Of a stretch of DNA of 8,882 bases, positions 1-5,847 are shown one piece after another; the first letter of the stretch is position 1; every line of letters begins with the position of its first letter. The translations under genes and the position numbers were made by a program. This DNA comes from Propionibacteriaceae bacterium. GTDB lineage: Bacteria; Actinomycetota; Actinomycetes; Propionibacteriales; Propionibacteriaceae. Where the stretch lies: positions 1-8,882 of the forward strand of contig JAITSW010000150.1 in NCBI GenBank assembly GCA_031287505.1, in the 5' to 3' direction. A model generated the notes under the pieces. The model was not told where the DNA came from, made no database searches, and was given only the letters and a program-made list of their open reading frames with translations.

Positions 1-1
1 G

Positions 2-214
2 CAGCTATCCCGGATCACGATCTATTCTTCAGTTGAAAAGATGGCACAAGATAGTGTCCTAGTGATTGTGGGAACTGTAGAAGGCGAAAGAGTGGAAAAC
101 GATATAGACGGTGTCACCGAATCATGCCCGGGATGGCGCTGGGGAATGCCGGGCACGCTCAGAGGTAAAGCGGAAGTATTCGTGTGCCAAGGAGCGATAC
201 CCCAAGGCTTTTAA
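2..214 (+). pseudogene. truncated gene fragment entering from the left edge
   Basis: A plus-strand frame is open from the window edge to a TAA at 212-214. Up to about position 121 it reads like real protein: it contains YSSVEKMAQDS, then LVIVGTV and then ENDIDGVTE. That pattern reminds me of a family of small actinobacterial/Firmicute exported proteins with a 'VVGTV...DID..T.FT' core, remembered and not searched. After the Glu at about 119-121 the expected continuation is missing and the frame becomes Trp/Gly/Cys-rich. The rest (122-214) overlaps the RT gene antisense and is probably chance. The gene would therefore be cut at about 121, at the RT stop codon. The 5' end lies outside the window, and I did not find the missing 3' part here. 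Confidence 0.45.
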
Positions 215-1354
215 CTTCGGGTAGCGCAGGGAATAGTTGGCATCCGAGTGCCTCCCGGTGGGGATGTAGCGCAGATAGCGCTGTAAATAGGCGTCGATCT
301 CATGCAAACTATCTGCCCTGGTCAGAAGCGGGAAAAACCAGCGTGACCAGGTGAGCTCGCGGTTGGCGTCACTTTCAAAGAATTTGCGGTTGAACGTGCG
401 GATCATAGCTCTTACGGCGCGTTCGGGCTCAGCTTCTTTGCGTAGCATCCAACGGCGGATAGCGCGTGCCCTTCTGCTGATTTTCCCCTTGAGCTTTTTT
501 CGGGTGGCGGTGGAGAGGTCGATTTGTCCGTCGGTGAATCCAAAGCCGAGATATTCCCAGGGCTCACCGGGGGCGCTGATGGAGACCTTGTTTGGGTTTA
601 GGAACAGTTTCCGGCGGGCGAGCACGGCATCTAGGTAGCTGCGATACTGTGCCAATTGCGCCTGGGAGCTGGCGAAAAAGATGATGTCGTCTGAGTAGCG
701 CGCATAAGGGACGCCCAAGCCGGTGAAGTGTTCGTCTAGCTCGGCGAGGTAAAGGTTGGCAAGGAAGGGTGCGATGGGAATGCCTGCCATGACCCCGTGA
801 GGCTCTTCAATGATGGAATCGCCGGTGCGAACCTGCGGGTTGCCCAGCAGCGCTGCCAAAAAGCGGAACAGGGGCGGGTCGTCGTGTAGTAGGAGTTCAA
901 GCTGGGGGAGCAGGGTCGGGATGTCGATGCTGTTGAAGTAGTCGCTGATATCGGCTTTGAAACTCCAAAGAGACGAAATGCCCCGGGTATGGATGAGATC
1001 GCGGATAGCCTGATGCGCGCCCTGGCCGCGGCGGAAGGAATAACAACCTGCCGGTTGCCGCCCGTCATACTCGTAAAGCAAATAGGCGAGCAACTTCAAC
1101 ACCCAAGTCTGGGACGGCTCAAAGGTGTAGACCACGCGCTTCTTACCGCTAGACATCTTGTTGATTAGGCGTTTTTCCGGAATTCCGAACGATTCGCCGG
1201 CAGCGATGGCGGCGACTACCGGCTCCCAGCTTCGTGCGGCCAAAAAATCATTGAGTTGCGCGTCGGCGCGTTTGGAGAGCGCCGCTTTGGAACGTTTGTG
1301 CTCGGCAAATTCATGCCAAACTGCCTCGTCATCCAGGCGTTCAAGCAAACTCAT
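122..1354 (-). CDS. stand-alone reverse transcriptase, retron/defence-type or group II-like
   Basis: A 410-residue RNA-directed DNA polymerase. The palm motifs are in order: an RT0/1-like SFRRGQGAHQAI (106-117), motif A FKADISDYF with catalytic D135, motif B GIPIAPFLANLYL (191-203), motif C YSDD (220-223) with D222 and D223, and a motif D/E region with NPNK and EYLGFGF (about 253-273). The C-terminal roughly 130 residues are basic and helical, with FNRKFFES and TWSRWFFP, and end near LGYRSLAHEYF. I see no maturase X domain, HNH endonuclease, integrase or protease, so this is not a normal intron or retroelement ORF. The frame is open 33 codons further to a GTG at 1453. I chose the ATG at 1354 because MSLLERLDDE looks like the start of related proteins (from memory) and because the extension is encoded across a perfect hairpin. 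Neither start has a Shine-Dalgarno site. It lies downstream of the 166-residue gene on the same strand. The exact RT class is unknown. Confidence 0.9.
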   Translation of the reverse strand: MSLLERLDDEAVWHEFAEHKRSKAALSKRADAQLNDFLAARSWEPVVAAIAAGESFGIPEKRLINKMSSGKKRVVYTFEPSQTWVLKLLAYLLYEYDGRQPAGCYSFRRGQGAHQAIRDLIHTRGISSLWSFKADISDYFNSIDIPTLLPQLELLLHDDPPLFRFLAALLGNPQVRTGDSIIEEPHGVMAGIPIAPFLANLYLAELDEHFTGLGVPYARYSDDIIFFASSQAQLAQYRSYLDAVLARRKLFLNPNKVSISAPGEPWEYLGFGFTDGQIDLSTATRKKLKGKISRRARAIRRWMLRKEAEPERAVRAMIRTFNRKFFESDANRELTWSRWFFPLLTRADSLHEIDAYLQRYLRYIPTGRHSDANYSLRYPKLKALGYRSLAHEYFRFTSERARHSPAPSRA

Positions 1355-1366
1355 CAGCTGATGGTT

Positions 1367-1409
1367 GGTTCTTGGCGTCTGAGCCGCAAAAGCCCAGACG
1401 CCAAGAACC
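1367..1409 (-). repeat. perfect 15-bp hairpin just before the RT start codon
   Basis: The arm ggttcttggcgtctg (1367-1381) is exactly complementary to cagacgccaagaacc (1395-1409) around a 13-nt loop. Two further pairs are possible inside the loop after one mismatch. It is the strongest inverted repeat in the window. Neither side has a T tract, so it is not an ordinary intrinsic terminator. It could be a priming or template stem for the RT, a translational block on the RT start, or a protein-binding site. Confidence 0.85.
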
Positions 1410-1432
1410 CTTGCGACGGAAGAAATCGCTTT

Positions 1433-1561
1433 GAAGACAGCATTTGCTGGCACAGGGATAGACGTCCGTCGGCTGCCTGCAGAACCATATCTGACAGACG
1501 CTTCACCCCATTACAGGCGCGAGCGCGAACTCGCGTTCTCCCGTCGAAGACTCTCATTTGC
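1433..1561 (-). repeat. imperfect direct repeat bracketing the RT leader
   Basis: On the plus strand gaagac-ag-catttgc (1433-1447) recurs as gaagac-tct-catttgc (1546-1561), about 113 bp apart. Thirteen of about 15 bases match. The interval contains the 8-bp and 6-bp hairpins. It may be a duplicated recognition element, the trace of a small duplication, or chance. Confidence 0.45.
1463..1500 (-). repeat. second hairpin in the RT leader
   Basis: On the minus strand, CGUCUGUC (1500-1493) pairs with GACGGACG (1470-1463), eight pairs including one G-U. Inside, GG..CUG (1486-1480) can pair with CAGCC (1475-1471) around the loop CAGG. The outer CGUCUG hexamer can alternatively pair with CAGACG at 1381-1376, the 3' arm of the 15-bp hairpin, so the two structures could compete. 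Confidence 0.5.
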
Positions 1562-1566
1562 AGCAG

Positions 1567-2067
1567 TCACAAGAAACGGCGGATGCGGCCAACCACAAAG
1601 CCGTGCTCGTTGGGCATATGCAGGTAGAAATTGATGAACGGTATTCCGGCTGCGGCCGCCGCGTTCTTTCCACCTAGATAGGCTCGGTTGTTGTCGCGAT
1701 TGTGCTCGACGAGGACGACCACGGCAATCAGTTGCGATTCCCTGTAGAGGCCGAAATCATAGGGTTTGCCAGTTCCGTTCAGCTCAGTCACCGGCACATC
1801 CTCGCGGACAGTTAAATCTGCGAAGTCTTGGGCCAGGATCTGCGCAAAATATGCTTTGCCGCGTTTGCCCGCGACGGGGCTCGAAGGGCTGTGCCCGGAG
1901 TCGGATTGCCCGGGAATTGACCCAGATGTCGGATATGCCTGGGGTTGGGAGCCGGTAAGCCCGGTAGCGCCCGTGACGGCGCGGGCCACCGCTTCACCTG
2001 CTGAATCTGTCACACCTTTGAGGGCATCGCCGATGGCACCCTTTGCCAGTCTGTCGAGAAAACCCAT
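1567..2067 (-). CDS. small protein with helical N-terminus and nuclease-fold-like C-terminal domain; RT partner candidate
   Basis: A 166-residue protein that I cannot name. Residues 1-33 form an amphipathic Ala/Gly-rich helix (MGFLDRLAKGAIGDAL...). Residues 40-68 are a Pro/Gly/Ser/Gln linker and look disordered. Residues 69-166 look folded: a helix (AYFAQILAQDF), a strand pair with PYDFGLY (102-108), a hydrophobic strand IAVVVLVEHN (114-123), a helix with GGKNAAAAAG, and the strand INFYLHMPNE. The order of Asp104, a buried strand, a helix and a strand recalls PD-(D/E)XK nuclease folds, but the usual E-x-K after the hydrophobic strand is not evident (VEHN instead), so it may be inactive or not a nuclease. 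No signal peptide or membrane segment is seen. The start is firm because AAGGAGG lies six bases upstream. It sits 38 bp after the adenine deaminase and 212 bp before the RT on one strand. Confidence 0.8.
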   Translation of the reverse strand: MGFLDRLAKGAIGDALKGVTDSAGEAVARAVTGATGLTGSQPQAYPTSGSIPGQSDSGHSPSSPVAGKRGKAYFAQILAQDFADLTVREDVPVTELNGTGKPYDFGLYRESQLIAVVVLVEHNRDNNRAYLGGKNAAAAAGIPFINFYLHMPNEHGFVVGRIRRFL

Positions 2068-2073
2068 GTTAGG

Positions 2074-2080
2074 CCTCCTT
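2074..2080 (-). promoter_or_regulatory. strong ribosome binding site of the 166-residue gene
   Basis: Read on the minus strand this is AAGGAGG, six bases before the ATG at 2067. It fixes the start and contrasts with the RT gene, which has no such site. Confidence 0.8.
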
Positions 2081-2105
2081 TTTCGAGCAAATAGATGGCG
2101 GAAGT

Positions 2106-3098
2106 CTACTCGACGGCGGCTGCAAGCAGGGCAAATAGTTCAGCTTTTCGCTCCGGCGATGCAAAGGATGCCGCTATCGAGTTGTGGCATAGCTGCACCA
2201 CCTGGGCGTCGTTGAGCCCAAGGGCGGCAATCGTATGGGTGAAATTGTCTCCCAGATAACCGCCAAAATAGGCCGGATCGTCAGAGTTGAGGGTGGCAAG
2301 CATTCCGCGCTCTAGCATCACCTGCAGCGGGTGTTTGGCGAGGTCGGCGATGGCCTTGAGGCGGACGTTGGAAAACGGGCAGCAGGTCAAGGGGATGCGC
2401 TGGGCAATCAGATGCGCTACCAGCTCTTCGTCCTCCAATGAGCGCAGACCGTGATCAATGCGCTCGGCTCCCAAGGCGCGCAAAGCACCCCACACATACT
2501 CAGGTGGCCCCTCTTCGCCCGCATGGGCGACCCGGTGGAGACCGAGTTCGCCGGCCCGGTCAAATGCCTGGCTATAAAGCTCGGAGGGGTAACCGATTTC
2601 GGTGGAGTCGAGGCCCACTCCTAGCAAATGCCCGACATAGGGCTCGGCAATCTCCAGCATCTGCAAGGCGGCCTGCGGGCCTTTGTCGCGCAAGAAGCAC
2701 ATGATGAGCCCGCCGGAGATACCGTATTGCCCCTGCGCCTGCCCCAGGGCATCGCTTAGCCCACCCAGCACATCTTCAAATTCAAGGCCGTTTTCAAGAT
2801 GCGCCTGCGGGTCAAAGAAGATCTCGGCATGGCGCACCCCGTCGGCATGGGCGCGCGCGAGGTAGGCCAGGCCTAGGTCAAAGAAGTCGTCGCGCGTACG
2901 CAACGCCGTCATCGACTGGTAGTAAAGATCTAGGAAAGACTGCAGATTGGAAAAGTTATAGAGCTCGCGCAACTCTTCCACATTCGCCCAAGGCAGCGAG
3001 ATGTTATTGCGATTGGCCAACGCAAACACCAGCTCAGGCTCAAGGGTGCCTTCGATGTGCAAATGCAGCTCAGCCTTGGGGAGGGCGCGAATATCCAT
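2106..3098 (-). CDS. adenosine deaminase-family protein, probably adenine deaminase
   Basis: A 330-residue metal-dependent amidohydrolase of the ADA family. It hydrolyses the 6-amino group of a purine in the cytoplasm for purine salvage. Visible metal and catalytic residues are H12-x-H14 in PKAELHLHIEGT, H192 and E195 in HAGEE, H216 in IDHG, and D273/D274 in NSDDPAYF. The GTLEPEL segment after the first motif and CPFSNVRL (240-247) resemble the adenine-deaminase branch (yeast Aah1 and bacterial relatives) more than classical adenosine deaminase, so adenine is the likelier substrate. Length and motifs are complete. The frame runs 36 codons further upstream, but the ATG at 3098 is preferred because AGGA lies seven bases before it and the family begins close to the HxH motif. 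It lies 38 bp upstream of the 166-residue gene, so read-through into the RT genes is possible. Confidence 0.92.
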   Translation of the reverse strand: MDIRALPKAELHLHIEGTLEPELVFALANRNNISLPWANVEELRELYNFSNLQSFLDLYYQSMTALRTRDDFFDLGLAYLARAHADGVRHAEIFFDPQAHLENGLEFEDVLGGLSDALGQAQGQYGISGGLIMCFLRDKGPQAALQMLEIAEPYVGHLLGVGLDSTEIGYPSELYSQAFDRAGELGLHRVAHAGEEGPPEYVWGALRALGAERIDHGLRSLEDEELVAHLIAQRIPLTCCPFSNVRLKAIADLAKHPLQVMLERGMLATLNSDDPAYFGGYLGDNFTHTIAALGLNDAQVVQLCHNSIAASFASPERKAELFALLAAAVE

Positions 3099-3344
3099 GT
3101 GCAAATCCTGCCACGGGAGTGTTGCGGCTTCCACTTCAACGCCAAATCGGTGCGGCTGTCTTTTTGCCACACAACTGCGTCCCTTGGCTGATCGGGGCTG
3201 AGCCAAAAGATTCTAGAACCCGGGCTGGCGTTTGCGGGATCGCCTGCTGACTTGCAAACATTGGTGTGTTTTATCGGTGTAGAGTTCGGGAAACGGCTTC
3301 TCTTGACTGTGAGAATCGCTAACTCCCAAAACCCGAGGTGGAAA
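3099..3344. promoter_or_regulatory. divergent intergenic region between adenine deaminase and aldo/keto reductase
   Basis: These 246 bp should hold the promoters of both divergent genes. For the minus-strand gene, TAGAAT (complement of 3210-3215) is a fair -10 hexamer, but no convincing -35 lies 16-18 bp away. For the plus-strand gene, TTGACT at 3303-3308 resembles a -35, without a matching -10. An inverted repeat TTGGCT/AGCCAA (3184-3189 and 3201-3206) could be an operator. Upstream extensions of both coding frames run into this region, but I regard them as chance. Confidence 0.35.
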
Positions 3345-4292
3345 ATGAAGACCTTTAACCTGCCCGGCACCGATTTGAATGTGTCGAATGTTATCTCCGG
3401 CCAGATGCGAATTGCAGACAAGACCGACGGGCAAATCCGCGAGCTAGTGGCTGTCGCCCGCGACGCTGGAATCAATTTATTTGACCACGCAAATGTTTAT
3501 GGATCGGTAGACCACGAATGTGAGCAGCGTTTTGGCGATGCTTTGAAGTGGACGCCGGCTCAGCGTTCCGAAGTCATTTTGCAGACCAAGGCCGGCATCG
3601 TGAAGACCGGCGAGGATTGGGCGTATTTCGACTTCTCCAAAGCAGAAATCATCTCGGCAGTAGAAGGATCTTTGAAAGCCCTCAACACCGATTACATCGA
3701 CATTTTGCTGTTGCACCGCCCCGATGCCCTCGTGGAGCCAGAAGAAGTGGCAGCGGCTTTCGACGAGCTAGAAACCTTGGGCAAGGTTCGCTATTTCGGT
3801 GTGTCAAACCAGTCGCCGCGCCAGATCGAGCTGCTAAAAAAGACGGTGCGGCAGCCCTTGGTGGTCAACCAAGTGCAACTCAGCATTACCCATGCGCCAT
3901 TGGTGGCGCAAGGACTTTCGATCAACATGGAGAATTTCGAGCAGTCTGTGGTGCTTGACGGCGGCGGCCTTCTGGACTACTGCCGTTTGAATGACATCAC
4001 GATTCAGGCTTGGTCCCCCTTCCAGCGCGGTTTCTTCGACGGGACGTTTTTGGGCGACTATGAGCGCGAACCCAAGCTGAATAAGGTGATCGACCGACTC
4101 GCCGGTGAATACAACGTCGAACCCATCGGCATCGCGACGGCTTGGATATTGCGTCACCCGGCCAATATGCAGGTGGTGCTCGGGACGACAACTCCGGCTC
4201 GGGTGGCTGCGGCCAGTGCCGCCTCCGACATCACCCTGACGAAAAGGGATTGGTACGAGCTCGCACATGCCGCCGGGTACGTCTGCCCGTAG
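3345..4292 (+). CDS. aldo/keto reductase, YdhF-like
   Basis: A 315-residue NAD(P)H-dependent oxidoreductase with the TIM-barrel aldo/keto reductase fold, cytoplasmic. It reduces carbonyl compounds to alcohols; the physiological substrate is unknown. The catalytic tetrad is visible as D47 and Y52 in NLFDHANVYG, K82 in QTKAGI and H124 in LLLHRPD. FGVSN (151-155), NQVQLS (175-180) and AWSPF (222-226) match family cofactor and barrel strands. The C-terminal RDWYELAHAAGYVCP resembles the end of E. coli YdhF (from memory). The ATG at 3345 is chosen because GAGGTGG directly precedes it and the family begins near MKTFNLPGTDL; a longer frame from 3252 is rejected. It lies 40 bp before the GH13 gene and is probably cotranscribed with it, although the roles need not be linked. 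Confidence 0.93.
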   Translation: MKTFNLPGTDLNVSNVISGQMRIADKTDGQIRELVAVARDAGINLFDHANVYGSVDHECEQRFGDALKWTPAQRSEVILQTKAGIVKTGEDWAYFDFSKAEIISAVEGSLKALNTDYIDILLLHRPDALVEPEEVAAAFDELETLGKVRYFGVSNQSPRQIELLKKTVRQPLVVNQVQLSITHAPLVAQGLSINMENFEQSVVLDGGGLLDYCRLNDITIQAWSPFQRGFFDGTFLGDYEREPKLNKVIDRLAGEYNVEPIGIATAWILRHPANMQVVLGTTTPARVAAASAASDITLTKRDWYELAHAAGYVCP

Positions 4293-4297
4293 GATTG

Positions 4298-4314
4298 TTA
4301 GACTCGGGGTCTAA
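4298..4314 (+). repeat. 6-bp hairpin between the aldo/keto reductase and GH13 genes
   Basis: TTAGAC (4298-4303) and GTCTAA (4309-4314) are perfectly complementary around TCGGG. It lies five bases after the reductase stop and ends eight bases before the GH13 ribosome site. There is no T tract. It may be an operator, or an mRNA structure that tunes the downstream gene. Confidence 0.5.
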
Positions 4315-4332
4315 ACGGCGTTGAGGAGTCGT

Positions 4333-5640
4333 ATGGCGTATTGGCAGGTATTTCCGCTCGGCTTCACGGGGGCTCCAGAATCGGGGATCCTATCGGCTGC
4401 CCAAGCGAAGGCCCAGCTAGAGATTCATCGACTGCGCGGGCTGATCCCCTGGCTGGACCACGTGGTGGCCATGGGGTGCGACGGACTGCTCCTTGGGCCG
4501 GTCTTTGCCGCCCAATCGCACGGCTACGACACTGCCGACTACTTCCGAATCGACCCGCGTCTAGGTGATGAGGCTGATTTTGAGGCATTGATTGAGGCTG
4601 CTCATGCTCAAGGATTGTCAGTGATTCTGGATGGGGTTTTCAATCACACTGGACGGGCCTTTGTACCTTTCCAAGATCTGGTGGCCAATGGCGAGCGTTC
4701 AGAATATGCCGATTGGTTTTTGCCCACGTTTGCCGACGATGGAACGTTGAAATGGGTGGAGTGCTTCGAGGGCAACGAACCGCTGGTGGTGTTGAATAAA
4801 GACCTGGTTGCCGTGCAGGACTTTGTTGGAGAAGTCATGCGTTACTGGCTGGGCCGGGGTGCCGACGGCTGGCGCTTGGACGCTGCATACACCGTCCCGG
4901 CAGAATTCTGGGCAAAGGTTTTGCCCGGTGTGCGCGAGGCATTCCCGGCTGCCTGGATTCTAGGCGAGATGATTCACGGAGACTATGCCGAATATGTCGC
5001 CCGTTCAGGTGTTGATTCGGTGACTCAATATGAGTTGTGGAAGGCGATCTGGTCCGCCATCAACGAGAAGAACTTTTTCGAACTGAGCTGGGCGCTAGGG
5101 CGGCACAATTCGATGCTGGAAACGTTCAGCCCGCAGACATTCCTGTCTAATCACGACGTCACCCGCATCGCTTCTGCGATTACGGATACCCGGCATATTG
5201 AGCATGCGGTCGTCCTGTTGCTGACGTTGGGAGGAGTCCCCTCGATCTATGCTGGGGACGAGTGGGGATTGACGGGGGTGAAGGAAGAACGCCCGGGTGG
5301 GGATGCCGCCGTCCGCCCTAAATTCCCCGCCCTTCCCCCAGGCTCGGCCGAACTCGATGACGCCCAGGCTCGGATAGAGTTTCTGTATCGCTCCCTGCTC
5401 GCCCTGCGTGCCCAGAATCCTTGTATGGAACGCGCTGCCAGTACCGAAATCGAGCTGACGAACCAGACCTATTTCTATCGCGTGGGGGACGGGGAAGATA
5501 GCTTGAGAGTCGCCCTAAATCTGAGCGATCAGTGGCAGGAGCTTCCCGGCCCGACTCAGGTTGTTGCCGGCCACGCCGAAATCAGCGACGCTGGCCTGAG
5601 CGTCCCACCCCACGGCTGGGTTGTTGCCGCCTGGGCGTGA
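4333..5640 (+). CDS. GH13 alpha-amylase/alpha-glucosidase family enzyme, cytoplasmic
   Basis: A 435-residue glycoside hydrolase of the alpha-amylase clan, expected to act on alpha-1,4 (or 1,6) glucosidic bonds in malto-oligosaccharides. All conserved GH13 regions are visible: GYDTADY (64-70), region I DGVFNH (100-105), region II GADGWRLDAA with nucleophile D183, region III LGEMIHGD with acid/base E212, and region IV LSNHDVTR with transition-state D275. A (beta/alpha)8 barrel with a short B domain after region I is followed by a small C-terminal beta domain (about 370-435). There is no signal peptide, so it should work on imported oligosaccharides. The ATG at 4333 is preceded by GAGGAG at 4323-4328; a TTG at 4321 in the same frame is rejected because it overlaps that site. 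The preceding gene is the aldo/keto reductase. Exact specificity cannot be read from the sequence. Confidence 0.93.
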   Translation: MAYWQVFPLGFTGAPESGILSAAQAKAQLEIHRLRGLIPWLDHVVAMGCDGLLLGPVFAAQSHGYDTADYFRIDPRLGDEADFEALIEAAHAQGLSVILDGVFNHTGRAFVPFQDLVANGERSEYADWFLPTFADDGTLKWVECFEGNEPLVVLNKDLVAVQDFVGEVMRYWLGRGADGWRLDAAYTVPAEFWAKVLPGVREAFPAAWILGEMIHGDYAEYVARSGVDSVTQYELWKAIWSAINEKNFFELSWALGRHNSMLETFSPQTFLSNHDVTRIASAITDTRHIEHAVVLLLTLGGVPSIYAGDEWGLTGVKEERPGGDAAVRPKFPALPPGSAELDDAQARIEFLYRSLLALRAQNPCMERAASTEIELTNQTYFYRVGDGEDSLRVALNLSDQWQELPGPTQVVAGHAEISDAGLSVPPHGWVVAAWA

Positions 5641-5647
5641 CAGGGGG

Positions 5648-5760
5648 ACTGTGAGCCTTGCCGGAGCCGGTGGCCGACGGCCTCAAGCAGAGGCTGGGAC
5701 AACCCTAAAAGGGCTGACCACCCCGACACGGGAACCCCGTCCAAGGCACACCCTCACAGT
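5648..5760 (+). ncRNA. candidate structured RNA with closed multi-helix fold
   Basis: ACTGTGAG (5648-5655) pairs perfectly with CTCACAGT (5753-5760). It continues inward through CCTTG (5656-5660) with CAAGG (5742-5746), leaving a six-base bulge on the 3' side. Inside, GGTGG (5669-5673) pairs with CCACC (5718-5722) and encloses two hairpins: GCCTC/GAGGC (5680-5694, loop AAGCA) and CCC/GGG (5703-5713, loop TAAAA). A further hairpin ACGGG/CCCGT (5728-5740, loop AAC) follows. All helices nest without conflict, and loops are A-rich when read on the plus strand, which favours that orientation. It starts eight bases after the GH13 stop. I could not match it to tmRNA, SRP RNA, RNase P RNA, 6S RNA or a riboswitch class I know. 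It could also be a palindromic mobile remnant. Confidence 0.45.
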
Positions 5761-5785
5761 AGTAATGGGACGCGTGACAGGGTGT
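5748..5785 (+). repeat. alternative hairpin overlapping the 3' arm of the structured RNA
   Basis: ACACCCT (5748-5754) is perfectly complementary to AGGGTGT (5779-5785). It shares bases with the closing stem of the preceding structure, so the full seven pairs cannot form together with it. It is followed by TTCCAATTTTG, a poor T tract. The arrangement resembles an attenuator, but no solid plus-strand gene follows. Confidence 0.35.
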
Positions 5786-5847
5786 TCCAATTTTGTGAAG
5801 GTGCCATGATTTCGCTTCTGGTTTTGCCAGTTGATATTGGAATGGCG

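Larger units (their letters stand above)
1355..1566 (-). ncRNA. candidate structured non-coding RNA leader of the RT gene
   Basis: This 212-nt gap between the 166-residue gene and the RT is dense in self-complementarity when read on the minus strand. From its 5' end it has a 6-bp stem (1530-1535 with 1518-1523), an 8-bp stem with one G-U pair (1493-1500 with 1463-1470) enclosing a smaller hairpin, and a perfect 15-bp stem (1395-1409 with 1367-1381) ending 12 nt before the RT ATG. An imperfect direct repeat brackets much of it. Retrons and several defence RTs are known to carry a structured template RNA beside the RT gene, and this placement fits that pattern. Boundaries, transcription and function are inferred. 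Part of it could instead encode an N-terminal RT extension from the GTG at 1453. Confidence 0.4.

Noticed and set aside
109..119. Small hairpin CGGT-GTC-ACCG just after the RT stop
   Set aside because: Only four pairs; it is equally explained by the codons of the truncated plus-strand gene.
125..155. Inverted repeat TGCCCGG/CCGGGCA in the last codons of the RT gene
   Set aside because: It lies within coding sequence with a 17-nt loop and no T tract in the direction of RT transcription, so it does not make a convincing terminator.
351..638. Plus-strand frame of 95 codons inside the RT gene
   Set aside because: Antisense shadow of a gene with clear catalytic motifs; no family resemblance.
122..1566. 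Group II intron explanation for the RT
   Set aside because: No maturase or endonuclease domain, and I see no domain V-like element next to the gene; not excluded without a covariance-model search.
3099..3206. 36-codon upstream extension of the deaminase gene
   Set aside because: The ATG at 3098 has AGGA at proper spacing and matches the usual distance to the HxH motif.
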